Assembly (NCBI RefSeq): GCF_009753715.1
Contig: NZ_WQMS01000020.1
Coordinates: forward strand, 62,001-126,000
From: Sphingomonas horti
GTDB taxonomy: Bacteria; Pseudomonadota; Alphaproteobacteria; Sphingomonadales; Sphingomonadaceae
Direction: 5' to 3'
DNA: 64,000 bases
Under the pieces are notes generated by a model, which ran no database searches, was not told the origin of the DNA, and saw nothing but the letters and a program-made list of their open reading frames with translations. The translations under genes and the position numbers were made by a program. Of this stretch, positions 39,531 to 47,651 are shown piece after piece (the stretch's first letter is position 1; each line of letters starts with the position of its first letter).

Positions 39531-40196
39531 CTAGCCATTCGGATCTTCGAGGCTGTAGCCGAGGCCGCGGATCGTGGTGATCACGTCCTGGCCCAGCTTC
39601 TTGCGGATGCGCGTCACGAACACCTCGATCGTGTTCGAATCGCGGTCGAAATCCTGGTCGTAGATATGCTCGATTAGCTCGGTGCGGCTGACCACCTTGC
39701 CCTTATGGTGCATCAGGTAGCTGAGCAGTTTATATTCCTGCGCGGTCAGCTTGACCGGCTCGCCGGCGAGCGTGACCTTGCCCGAGCGGGTATCGAGACG
39801 GACGTCGCCGGCGGTCAGCTCGGAGCTCGAATTGCCGGAGGCACGGCGGATCAGCGCGCGCAGTCTGGCGATCAGCTCCTCCGACTGGAAGGGCTTGGCC
39901 AGATAGTCGTCGGCGCCGGCATCGAGCCCTGCGACCTTGTCCGACCAGCTGTCGCGCGCGGTCAGCACCAGCACCGGCATCGCCTTGCCTTCCTTGCGCC
40001 AGCGGTCGAGCACGGTCAGCCCGTCGATCTCTGGCAGGCCGAGGTCGAGCACGACCGCGTCATAGGTCTCGCTCGCGCCCAGGAAGTGCCCGTCCTCGCC
40101 GTCGGTGGCGAGGTCGACCGCATAGCCGGCCCCTTCCAGCGTCTTCCTCAGCTGGGCGCCGAGATTCGGTTCGTCTTCGACGATCAAAACGCGCAT
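39531..40196 (-). CDS. OmpR/PhoP-family response regulator
   Basis: A 221-aa response regulator. Acidic residues are EDE at 7-9, the phosphoacceptor is Asp51 in AVVLDLGLPEIDG, and the conserved Lys is in YLAKPFQSEEL. The winged-helix DNA-binding domain ends with NTIEVFVTRIRKKLG and TIRGLGYSLE. The start at 40196 begins MRVLIVEDEP with GAGGGGAA upstream; the longer frame to 40226 overlaps the PepSY gene. It is the second gene of a PepSY - regulator - kinase set, which often responds to cation or envelope conditions. Here that is an inference from similar operons. Confidence 0.93.
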   Translation of the reverse strand: MRVLIVEDEPNLGAQLRKTLEGAGYAVDLATDGEDGHFLGASETYDAVVLDLGLPEIDGLTVLDRWRKEGKAMPVLVLTARDSWSDKVAGLDAGADDYLAKPFQSEELIARLRALIRRASGNSSSELTAGDVRLDTRSGKVTLAGEPVKLTAQEYKLLSYLMHHKGKVVSRTELIEHIYDQDFDRDSNTIEVFVTRIRKKLGQDVITTIRGLGYSLEDPNG

Positions 40197-40206
40197 TGAA
40201 TTCCCC

Positions 40207-40509
40207 TCAATAGCCGGAGCGGCCAATCACCGCTCCGGTGCGGGCATCGACATCGACCCAGATGACCGAACCCGACCGCATGAACTTCAGCCGATAGACG
40301 CCGCCGTCAAACTCCGGACCCAGGTAAGTCGATCCGCGCATCCGCGGGAGGATCCGGTCCTCGATCTCACGCAACGACAGCACGCGGCCCGATTGGTGCG
40401 CTTCGTACGCGCGATACTGATCGCCCCGGCGCTGCGCCGTGGCGGGCGCGGCGAGGGCGAGCGCAACAAGCGCGATGGAAACGATACGCATCATCCGGTT
40501 CATGGGCAT
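40207..40509 (-). CDS. PepSY-domain periplasmic protein
   Basis: A 100-aa protein with a signal peptide (MNRMMRIVSIALVALALAAPATA) and one PepSY domain. The domain is recognised by VLSLREIEDRILPRMRG, followed by YRLKFMRSGSVIWVDVDARTGAVIG. PepSY proteins are small inhibitors or sensors acting outside the cytoplasmic membrane. The gene is only 10 bases upstream of the response regulator gene and almost certainly shares its transcript, suggesting a modulating role for the sensor. The start could be 40509, 40503 or 40491; none has a strong ribosome-binding site. Confidence 0.85.
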   Translation of the reverse strand: MPMNRMMRIVSIALVALALAAPATAQRRGDQYRAYEAHQSGRVLSLREIEDRILPRMRGSTYLGPEFDGGVYRLKFMRSGSVIWVDVDARTGAVIGRSGY

Positions 40510-40588
40510 AGCGCCTAGGGGAGGGGCTTTGAATAGCCCATGAATGCGGGAGTTGGCGGCCGTTCAGCCTAGCTGCTAGGGCGCGCGC

Positions 40589-42406
40589 ATGCCCGCACCT
40601 GTTCTTGCTTACGAAGGGCTGGGCCTCGTCCAGGGGTCCGGCTGGCTATTCCGCGATCTGGACCTCTATGTAGGCGAACGCGACCGGCTGGCGCTGATCG
40701 GCCGCAACGGGGCGGGCAAGACGACGCTGCTGCGCTTGCTCGCCGATCGGATCGAGGCGGACACAGGGCGGCGGACGATCGTGCCGGGCACTAACGTCGT
40801 GCTGCTGGAGCAGGAACCAGCGCTGGCGGGATTCGAGACGCTGCGCGCCTTCGCCGTTTCGGGCAAGGATGCGCCGGCGCTGCACGAAGTCGAGGCGATC
40901 GCCGACCAGATCGGCCTCGACCTTTCCCGCCCCGCATCGACTGCGAGCGGCGGCGAGCGGCGGCGGGCGGCGATCGCGCGGGCGCTGGCACAGGCGCCGG
41001 ACGTGCTGCTGCTCGACGAACCGACCAACCATCTCGACCTGGCTGCGATCGACTGGCTGGAGAGCTGGCTGAACCGCTACACCGGCGCGTTCATCGCGAT
41101 CAGCCATGACCGCACGTTCCTGACGCGTCTGACCCGTTCGACCCTGTGGCTCGACCGCGGCAGCCTGCGCCGGGCCGAGATCGGCTTCGGCGGATTCGAG
41201 GCGTGGCAGGAAAAGGTCTTCGCCGAAGAGGCGCGCGCAGCCGAAAAGCTGGATGCCAAGCTGAAGCTGGAACTGCACTGGCTGCAGCGCGGCGTCACCG
41301 CCCGGCGGCGGCGCAACCAGGGGCGGCTGGAGGCGCTGAACCGCACGCGCGCGCAGCGGGCGGCGATGATGGGTCCCGCCGGCGCGGCAAAGCTCGGCAT
41401 CGAAGCGGATGACGTGCGCACAAAGTCCGTCATCACGGCCGAGCATGTGACGAAGCGCTTTGGCGAGAGGACGATCATCAAGGACTTCTCGCTCCGCATC
41501 CAGCGGGGGGACCGGATCGGCATCGTCGGCGCGAATGGGGCGGGCAAGACGACGCTGCTAAAGCTGCTGACCGGCGAGCTGGCGCCGGACGAAGGCAGCG
41601 TCACGCTCGCCAAGACGCTGGACGGGGTGATCATCGACCAGCAGCGCAGCCTGCTCGCGCCCGACAAGCGCGTGCGCGACGTGCTGGCGGACGGCGGCGA
41701 CTGGATCGAGGTGCGGGGCACCAAGAAGCACATCCAGGGCTATCTGAAGGAATTCCTGTTCGATCCCGGCCTGGCCGATGCCCGCGTGGGGACGCTTTCG
41801 GGCGGCGAGCGCTCGCGGCTGCTGCTCGCGCGCGAATTCGCGAGGCGCAGCAACCTGCTGGTGCTGGACGAGCCGACCAACGACCTCGACCTCGAAACGC
41901 TCGACCTGCTGCAGGAAGTGATCGCCGACTATGAAGGCACCGTGCTGATCGTCAGCCACGACCGCGACTTCCTCGATCGTACGGTGACGGTGACGTTGGG
42001 GCTCGACGGGTCGGGCAAGGTCGACATCGTCGCCGGCGGCTATGCGGATTGGGAGCGGAAACGCACGCCGCCGCGTCCGACGCCCGCTCGTCCCGAGCGT
42101 AGTCGAGGGGCGACTGCATCGGAGACGCGCCCCTCGACTATGCTCGGGGCGAGCGAGCAACGGCGTCCCACGAAGCTCAGCTATAAAGACCAGCGCGATT
42201 ACGATCTGCTGCCGAAGCGGATCGAGGAAATCGAGGCGGCGATCGCCCGCGACGAGGCGGCGCTGCACGATCCGGAGCTGTATGCGCAGGACCCGAAGCG
42301 GTTCGCAGTACTGACGCAGGCGATCGCAACGGCGCGCGCCGAGAAGGACGCGGCCGAGCACCGCTGGCTCGAGTTGGCCGAGATGGTGGAGGCTCTGAAC
42401 GCCTGA
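40589..42406 (+). CDS. ABC-F family ATPase (Uup/Ettp-like) with repeat-derived linker
   Basis: A 605-aa soluble protein with two ABC domains. The first has Walker A GRNGAGKTT, signature ASGGERRR and Walker B LLLDEPTNHLD; the second has GANGAGKTT, LSGGERSR and LVLDEPTNDLD. An interdomain linker (~residues 205-280) with charged helices would reach into the ribosome. After the second domain comes a short Uup-like coiled coil (~533-600, DYDLLPKRIEEIEAAIARDE). Family members act on stalled ribosomes or double-stranded RNA. Residues about 499-522 are translated from an inserted palindromic repeat, just before the coiled coil. It is divergent from the PepSY gene. Confidence 0.92.
   Translation: MPAPVLAYEGLGLVQGSGWLFRDLDLYVGERDRLALIGRNGAGKTTLLRLLADRIEADTGRRTIVPGTNVVLLEQEPALAGFETLRAFAVSGKDAPALHEVEAIADQIGLDLSRPASTASGGERRRAAIARALAQAPDVLLLDEPTNHLDLAAIDWLESWLNRYTGAFIAISHDRTFLTRLTRSTLWLDRGSLRRAEIGFGGFEAWQEKVFAEEARAAEKLDAKLKLELHWLQRGVTARRRRNQGRLEALNRTRAQRAAMMGPAGAAKLGIEADDVRTKSVITAEHVTKRFGERTIIKDFSLRIQRGDRIGIVGANGAGKTTLLKLLTGELAPDEGSVTLAKTLDGVIIDQQRSLLAPDKRVRDVLADGGDWIEVRGTKKHIQGYLKEFLFDPGLADARVGTLSGGERSRLLLAREFARRSNLLVLDEPTNDLDLETLDLLQEVIADYEGTVLIVSHDRDFLDRTVTVTLGLDGSGKVDIVAGGYADWERKRTPPRPTPARPERSRGATASETRPSTMLGASEQRRPTKLSYKDQRDYDLLPKRIEEIEAAIARDEAALHDPELYAQDPKRFAVLTQAIATARAEKDAAEHRWLELAEMVEALNA
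42086..42154. repeat. Inverted repeat with 27-base arms inside the ABC-F gene
   Basis: The left arm (42086-42112) begins GCTCGTCCCGAGCGTAGTCG. The right arm (42128-42154) is its complement with two mismatches and ends GCTCGGGGCGAGC. The core is GTCGAGGGGCG / CGCCCCTCGAC. It encodes roughly ARPERSRGATASETRPSTML in the ABC-F frame, with no stop. This is a different repeat family from the CCTCCCC/CTCTCCC type. Confidence 0.88.
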
Positions 42407-42407
42407 T

Positions 42408-42489
42408 TCGTCATCCGCAGGACATGACCCGGGACCCACCTTCGTCGACCCTAAGAAGGTAGGCCCCGGCTCAAGGCCGGGGTGACGAT
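42408..42489. repeat. Intergenic repeat, GTCATCC...GGTGACG type (copy 1)
   Basis: The sequence has CGTCATCC, then GGGACCCACCTT, a short spacer, AAGAAGGTAGG, and CCCCGGCTCAAGGCCGGGG leading to GTGACGATG. The same order of blocks recurs at 57752-57832. It fills the space between the convergent ABC-F and DUF885 genes and could form a hairpin acting as a terminator for both. Confidence 0.8.
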
Positions 42490-42492
42490 GAA

Positions 42493-44301
42493 TTAAGCCA
42501 CCTCGTTCATCCGCTCGCGCACGCGCTGTTCCAGGATGGTCAGCGGCATTGCGCCTTCCAGCAGGACGTCGTGGAAGCGCTTGACGTCGAACTTCGGCCC
42601 GAGCTTCGCTTCCGCTTCCTTGCGCAGCTTGGACCAGACGCCGTGGCCCACCTTGTAGCTGCAGGCCTGGCCGATCTGGGTGCAGTAGCGCTCAACCTCG
42701 CGCTGCGTGCGCGGGCGGGCGAAGCCGGTCGTCTCGACCATATAGTCGGTGGCCTTTTCGCGGCTCCAGCGCTTGGCGTGCAGGCCGGTGTCCACCACCA
42801 GCCGCGTCGCGCGGAACAGATAGGATTGCAGGAAGCCCGCCCGCTCGATCGGGCCGCGATAGACGCCGGCTTCGTCCGCCAGGCTTTCGGCATAAAGCGC
42901 CCAGCCTTCCGAATAAGGCGAGAAGCCGCCGACCTTCCGCAGCGTCGGGATCTCGGCCGATGTCTGCGAGATGCTGATCTGAAGGTGATGGCCGGGCACG
43001 CCCTCGTGGAAGCTGAGCGCCGGCAGCGTGTATTTCGGCCAGTCGCCGGTATCCTTCAGGTTGATGAAGTAGATCGCCGGCCGCGAGCCGTCGAGCGCGG
43101 CGCGGTTGTAGTAGCCGTTCGACGCACCGTCCTGGATCTCGACCGGCACGCGGCGGATTTCGAGCGGCTGCTTTGGCAGGGTCGAGAAGAACTGCGGCAA
43201 CTTCTCGGTCATCCGCTGCACGTCGTCGTTCAGGCTGGCGAGCAGCGCGGCGCGGCCTTCGTCCGTGTTCGGGTAGAGCTGGTCCGAGCGGCGGTTGAGC
43301 TGATCGAGCCGGGCACCCACGCTGCCCTGGGTCAGCCCCTCGCCACGCAGGATCTTGTCGAGCTCGGCGCTGATCTCGGCGACCTGAGCCAGGCCCATCT
43401 GATGGACTTCCTCCGGCGTCAGCTTGGTGGTCGTCATCTGCTCCAGTGCGGCGGCGTAGATCGCGTCGCCATTGGTCAGGCGCCATGCGCCGTCGCCGGG
43501 GCGGGTGGTCGGCTTCAGCGCCTCGATCGCGGCGATCTGGCGGTCGAGCGCCGGATAGACGTTGTTCGCGACGATCCTGGTCGCGCGTCCCTGCCAGTCG
43601 CCGGCGATGTTCGCGGCCTTGGTACGGCGGACCAGCGACTGGACCAGCGTCGAATTCGCCGCCGCTTCGCCCCGCAGCTTGCGCATCTGGCCGAGCGTCA
43701 GGTCGAGCGACCAGTCGGGCGCCAGGAAGCCGCGCGCCGCCTGCGCGCGCTGCTCGGCGGTTTCCTCGTCGAGGATGCGGGCGAACGCGTCGAGCCGGGC
43801 CAGATAGGCTTCGGCACCCTCGGTCGAGCGGATCGTGTGCGCGGTGTTCAGGAAGTCCGGCGTGCGGAAATAGGCGCCGCCCTGCTGGAAGATCGGGTAG
43901 GGCCGCACGACGCTGTCGATCCCGTACCTGGCCGGCGCGACCGTCTGCGCCTCCAGCGAATAGGTGATGACGTCGAGGTTCAGGCGGTTGGCGGGCGAGA
44001 GGCTGGCGCGGTCGAGCCGCCCGAGCTCCGCGAGCGCCTTGCGGACTTGGGCAAGATCGTCCTCCCGCTCCTGCGCCGTTCGCGGGGAAAGCTTCGACTT
44101 GAGGCCCGCGAGCGCACCGCGATCGAGGCCCAGCGAGGTCGCAAGCTCGGGCGAACGGGCAACCGCTTCCTGGAAGATGCGCTCGAACAGCGCATTGGCG
44201 GCGGCATCGCCGCTCGTGCCCTGCGCGAACAGCTCAGACGGGATCAGCGTCGCGCCGGCGACAGCCAGACCCGAGGTGGTGAGAAACGTGCGGCGATCCA
44301 T
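42493..44301 (-). CDS. DUF885-family exported protein
   Basis: A 602-aa protein with a twin-arginine-like signal (MDRRTFLTTSGLAVAGATLI, cleavage near LFA). The DUF885 domain fills the rest. It contains a zinc-peptidase-like HEGVPGHHLQ motif, with HExxx-xHH spacing common to the family, preceded by YTLPALSF. Later features are FSPYSEGWALYAE and RATRLVVDTGLHAKRWS. The family resembles carboxypeptidase/gluzincin-like metallopeptidases. Peptide hydrolysis in the periplasm is likely but not certain. The start at 44301 is chosen because GGAGGG lies 7 bases upstream; the frame begins at 44307. It is divergent from the hemerythrin gene. Confidence 0.9.
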   Translation of the reverse strand: MDRRTFLTTSGLAVAGATLIPSELFAQGTSGDAAANALFERIFQEAVARSPELATSLGLDRGALAGLKSKLSPRTAQEREDDLAQVRKALAELGRLDRASLSPANRLNLDVITYSLEAQTVAPARYGIDSVVRPYPIFQQGGAYFRTPDFLNTAHTIRSTEGAEAYLARLDAFARILDEETAEQRAQAARGFLAPDWSLDLTLGQMRKLRGEAAANSTLVQSLVRRTKAANIAGDWQGRATRIVANNVYPALDRQIAAIEALKPTTRPGDGAWRLTNGDAIYAAALEQMTTTKLTPEEVHQMGLAQVAEISAELDKILRGEGLTQGSVGARLDQLNRRSDQLYPNTDEGRAALLASLNDDVQRMTEKLPQFFSTLPKQPLEIRRVPVEIQDGASNGYYNRAALDGSRPAIYFINLKDTGDWPKYTLPALSFHEGVPGHHLQISISQTSAEIPTLRKVGGFSPYSEGWALYAESLADEAGVYRGPIERAGFLQSYLFRATRLVVDTGLHAKRWSREKATDYMVETTGFARPRTQREVERYCTQIGQACSYKVGHGVWSKLRKEAEAKLGPKFDVKRFHDVLLEGAMPLTILEQRVRERMNEVA

Positions 44302-44427
44302 GGGCATCCCTCCTGCTCTTTGCGGAGCGGTTTAGCCCGGACCGGCGGCGAGGCCATCCCGCTTCGACGAACGTCAGGCAACCGCGCCGAACGTCGCTCG
44401 TTGTGCCCCTGAAACGAGGAGAGGCAC

Positions 44428-44871
44428 ATGGAAATCACCAAGGCGCTGCACACCGATCACATGGAAATGAAGAAGCTGATCAAGGCGGTGAACAAGAGCG
44501 AGGACGGCGCCGAGCGCAAGCGGCTGTTCACCCAGTTCGCCGAGCTGCTGGTCAAGCATTCGCGGGCGGAAGAGAAGGTCGTTTACGACGCGCTGATCAA
44601 GACCGGCGAGGAGGAGCAGGAAGAAGCGGGCTACGAAGGCTATACCGAGCACGGCCTCGCCGACTCGCTGCTCGCGCAGCTGAAGAGCGGCGCCGATCCG
44701 ATGTCGCCCGAATGGTCCGCGCAGGCCAAGGTGATGATGGAAATCCTCGATCATCATATCAAGGAAGAGGAGGACGAGGTCTTCACCCAGGTGAAGGAGG
44801 ATTTCGACGTCGCCGAGCGCAAGGATATGGGCGAGGCGTTCGAGGCGCAGAAGGACAAGGTGAGGGCTTGA
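44428..44871 (+). CDS. Hemerythrin HHE-domain protein
   Basis: A 147-aa helical, acidic protein with a hemerythrin-like di-iron site: HTDHMEMKKL (His8, His11), LVKHSRAEEKVVYDAL, TEHGLADSLLAQL and LDHHIKEEEDEVF. These His and Glu residues in four helices bind two iron ions. Bacterial HHE proteins bind O2, NO or react with oxidants, or act in iron storage or repair. CGAGGAGAGG lies upstream of the ATG. A repeat begins a few bases after the stop. There is no regulatory neighbour. Confidence 0.9.
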   Translation: MEITKALHTDHMEMKKLIKAVNKSEDGAERKRLFTQFAELLVKHSRAEEKVVYDALIKTGEEEQEEAGYEGYTEHGLADSLLAQLKSGADPMSPEWSAQAKVMMEILDHHIKEEEDEVFTQVKEDFDVAERKDMGEAFEAQKDKVRA

Positions 44872-44879
44872 GTTTCAGC

Positions 44880-45031
44880 CTCTCTCCCGGCGGGGAGAGG
44901 GCGAGTCGCGGCGCAAGCGGCGAGCGGGGTGGGGGGCTTAGAGCGAAGCGCGCCGAGCGTGAAGGAATCTGACCCTCACCCTCCCGCCGCTACGCGGCGG
45001 GCCCCTCCCTCTCCCGCAGGCGGGAGAGGGG
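44880..45031. repeat. Palindromic repeat, CTCTCCC/GGGAGAG type, running into the DUF815 gene
   Basis: The left unit CTCTCCCGGCGGGGAGAG is followed by GCGAGTCGCGG and GAGCGGGGTGGGG. The right part is CCCTCCCGCCGCTACGCGGC and CCCTCTCCCGCAGGCGGGAGAGG. From 44990 onward it codes for the last residues of the DUF815 protein and its stop codon TAG. It lies between the hemerythrin gene and the DUF815 gene. Confidence 0.82.
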
Positions 45032-45847
45032 CTTGCCCTCCCGTCCCGCCAGCTCGGTCGCATAGTGCCAGGCGACGCGGCCGGAACGGGCGCCGCGCTC
45101 GGCGGCCCAGGCGAGGGCGTCCTGTGGGTCAAAGGGCAGGCCGTACGTCGCTGCGTAGCGCTCGACGATCGCGAGATAGGTCTGCTGGTCGATCGCATGG
45201 AAGCCGAGCATCAGGCCGAAGCGGTCGGCGAGCGCCAGCCGGTCGTCGACCACGTCGCGCGGATTGATCGCGCTTTCCTGCTCGGCGATGTCGCGGGCGA
45301 CGATATGGCGGCGGTTGGACGTGACATGCAGCCGGGCATTGGCCGGGCGCGCCTCGGCGCCACCTTCCAGCAGCGAGCGCAGAATGCGCGTTTCCGGCCC
45401 GCCCGCTTCGAACCCGATATCGTCGATGAACAGAATGAAGGCGCGGCCGGCATTCTCGACCTGGCCGAACAAGGCCGGGAGCGTATCCAGCCGGTCGGCG
45501 GCGACGTCCACCAGCGCGAGGTCCCGGCCCTCGCCGCGGATCGCGCCCACCACGGACTTCACCAGCGCGGACTTGCCGGTGCCTTTCGCGCCCCACAGCA
45601 GCACGTCGTGCGCGGCGTGACCGGCCGCAAGGCGGCGGGCATTGGCGAGCAGCGCCTGCTTCTGCGCGTCGATCCCGGTCAGCAGATCGAGCGGCAGCGG
45701 CGCAAAATGGCGTGCTTCCGCCAGCCCGGCGCCGCGCCACAGATAGGCGGGCGCGGCGCGGGGATCGGCCGGGGCGGCGGGGATCGGCGCGATGCGCTCC
45801 AGCGCGGCCGCGATGCGGGCGAGTTCGTCTGACACGCGGGACCCCAT
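44990..45847 (-). CDS. DUF815 ATP-binding protein (AAA+ family)
   Basis: A 285-aa cytoplasmic P-loop protein of the DUF815 family. Walker A is GAKGTGKSAL near residues 85-94 and the Walker B-like stretch is FILFIDDIGFEAGG. Downstream HVTSNRRHIVARDIAEQE, DRFGLMLGFHAIDQQTYL and VERYAATYGLPFDPQ are typical of this family. The cellular role is not known. The last 12 or so residues (LSRLREREGPAA) are encoded by a palindromic repeat, which also provides the stop codon. The start could be ATG 45847 or GTG 45835; neither has a strong ribosome site. Confidence 0.85.
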   Translation of the reverse strand: MGSRVSDELARIAAALERIAPIPAAPADPRAAPAYLWRGAGLAEARHFAPLPLDLLTGIDAQKQALLANARRLAAGHAAHDVLLWGAKGTGKSALVKSVVGAIRGEGRDLALVDVAADRLDTLPALFGQVENAGRAFILFIDDIGFEAGGPETRILRSLLEGGAEARPANARLHVTSNRRHIVARDIAEQESAINPRDVVDDRLALADRFGLMLGFHAIDQQTYLAIVERYAATYGLPFDPQDALAWAAERGARSGRVAWHYATELAGREGKPLSRLREREGPAA

Positions 45848-45902
45848 AGCGGCACCCGCGTCGCCTTTCCAACCGGGCCAAAGCCGTTAAAAGGCGCGCC
45901 CG

Positions 45903-46955
45903 ATGTCCATTCCGATCACGCCCGTCATCCTGTCCGGCGGTGCCGGCACGCGCCTGTGGCCCCTTTCCACCGCCGCGACGCCGAAGCAGATGCTCCGGCT
46001 CGCCGGCGAGCTGACCATGCTGCAGGCGACGGCCGCGCGCGTCGCCGACCGCGCGCGGTTCGCCGGTCCGGTCGTCGTCGCCAACGCCGCGCACGCGGAC
46101 GCGATCGAAGCGCAATTGGCCGCGATCGGCTGCCCGCCCGATGCGCTGGTGCTCGAGCCGGCGGGGCGCAACACCGCGCCGGCCATTGCCCTGGCCGCAC
46201 TCGCCGCGCCCGACGCGCTGCTGCTGGTGATGCCCAGCGATCATGTGATCGGCGACGTCGACGCATTCCGTGCCGCCATCGACCGGGCCGCGCCGCTTGC
46301 GGAGCAGGATTGGCTGGTGACGTTCGGGATCACGCCGGAACGTCCGGAAACGGGCTTTGGCTATATCAGGCTGGGCGATGCGCTCGCCGAAGGCGTGCAC
46401 CGGGTCGACCGTTTCGTCGAAAAGCCGCCGCGTGCCGATGCCGAGCGGATGGTCCGCGAAGGCGGATACGCATGGAATGGCGGCATCTTCCTGTTCCGTG
46501 CGCAGGCCTATCTCGACGCGCTGGCGGTCCACGCGCCGGCGATGCGGGACGCGGTTGCTGCGGCGATGGACGGGGCGCAGCGCAGCGGCTGCCGCGTGCT
46601 GCCAGATCCGGCGTCGTTCGGCGCGTCACCGGCGGATTCGATCGACTATGCCGTGCTCGAGAAGGCCGAGCGCGTCGCGGTCGTGCCGGTTGCCATGGCC
46701 TGGTCGGACGTCGGCAGCTGGGACGCCGTCCATGGCCTGGGAACGCCCGACGGGCAGGGCAATGTCCTTTCCGGTGCGGTCGTGGCTCTCGACAGCGCGG
46801 ATTGCATGATCCGCAGCGACGGCCCCACGGTCGCGGCGCTCGGCGTCTCCGACCTGATCGTCGTCGCGACCCGCGACCAGGTGCTGATCCTGCCGCGCGG
46901 CCGCAGCCAGGAAGTCAAGCAGCTTCTGGACGCAGTGAGGGCGCGCGAGACCTAG
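45903..46955 (+). CDS. Mannose-1-phosphate guanylyltransferase
   Basis: A 350-aa nucleotidyltransferase making GDP-mannose from GTP and mannose-1-phosphate, a precursor for polysaccharides and capsule. It carries the family motifs PVILSGGAGTRLWPLS, PKQML (replacing the usual PKQF), LEPAGRNTAPAIALA, VMPSDHVI, and later FVEKPPRADAERM and WNGGIFLFRA, DYAVLEKAERV and DVGSWDAV. The isomerase domain found in bifunctional ManC/XanB is absent; the protein ends soon after LPRGRSQEVKQLL. It is therefore the single-function version. It converges on a lipoprotein gene with a 4-base overlap. Confidence 0.92.
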   Translation: MSIPITPVILSGGAGTRLWPLSTAATPKQMLRLAGELTMLQATAARVADRARFAGPVVVANAAHADAIEAQLAAIGCPPDALVLEPAGRNTAPAIALAALAAPDALLLVMPSDHVIGDVDAFRAAIDRAAPLAEQDWLVTFGITPERPETGFGYIRLGDALAEGVHRVDRFVEKPPRADAERMVREGGYAWNGGIFLFRAQAYLDALAVHAPAMRDAVAAAMDGAQRSGCRVLPDPASFGASPADSIDYAVLEKAERVAVVPVAMAWSDVGSWDAVHGLGTPDGQGNVLSGAVVALDSADCMIRSDGPTVAALGVSDLIVVATRDQVLILPRGRSQEVKQLLDAVRARET

Positions 46956-47509
46956 CGCGGCGGCGCCGGCGGCTCGATCGTCGGCCCAAGGTTGCGCATC
47001 ACCTCGCGCGCGTCGAAATCCCGGGCGTTCTTCGGCGGTCCCTTGAACATTACGATCTCGGCGCTCGCCTCGAAGCGGTCGATGGTATTGATGTCCACGG
47101 TATCGGCCCAGAAGGGATCGTAGCCCCACGGGTCCCAATAGCGCCAGCCGAAACGGCCGTAATAGCGCCAGCTCGGGCCCCAATAGCCCCAGGGGCCGGC
47201 CGCGAACGGACGCGCATAGGTCTGTACCGTCGTGTGCTTGTCGGTGTTGCGGTCGACCAGCGTGAAGCCGTCATAGCCCTGCTGCACGGTCAGCTCCGCG
47301 GCGCGAAACAGCAGGTAATTCTCGACCCGCTGGCGCGAGGTGAATTGGTTGCCGGCAAACATGACCCGGAACCGGTTGCGTTCGATCTGCTGCTCGGAAA
47401 AGCCGCCGCGCACCCCTGTGGGAGCGCCGAGCGGCTGGTAAGGGGTGGGCGTCGCGCAGCCGGCCAGCAAGGCGACGGCGGCGAGCGTGGCGAAGGTCAG
47501 GCGTTTCAT
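46952..47509 (-). CDS. CC0125/CC1285-type lipoprotein
   Basis: A 185-aa lipoprotein with signal MKRLTFATLAAVALLAGCAT (lipobox LLAGC, Cys18). The body begins TPYQPLG and GGFSEQQIERNRFRVMFAGN, a well-known start for the CC0125/CC1285 family of conserved alphaproteobacterial lipoproteins. An aromatic central stretch (GPWGYWGPSWRYYGRFG) and an Arg-Pro rich end follow. The protein probably sits in the outer or inner membrane facing the periplasm. Its function is unknown. The start at 47509 gives the lipoprotein signal. It is divergent from the cytochrome P450 gene. Confidence 0.88.
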   Translation of the reverse strand: MKRLTFATLAAVALLAGCATPTPYQPLGAPTGVRGGFSEQQIERNRFRVMFAGNQFTSRQRVENYLLFRAAELTVQQGYDGFTLVDRNTDKHTTVQTYARPFAAGPWGYWGPSWRYYGRFGWRYWDPWGYDPFWADTVDINTIDRFEASAEIVMFKGPPKNARDFDAREVMRNLGPTIEPPAPPR

Positions 47510-47651
47510 GGTCGCGACTTTCTTAGTTCCGCACAGACAACACGCGCGGCGGCCCGCCCGTTCCATCGGATAAGTTGCATGTGAAAACCCTCTTTCGCTT
47601 GCGCTCAACCAATGGCACTCTGGCCCGAAAGCAGACCAAGCCAGGAGACGG

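Noticed and set aside
2671-45031. The recurrent repeats as a CRISPR array
   Set aside because: Copies are kilobases apart, differ in length, are palindromic throughout and have no regular spacers or cas genes.
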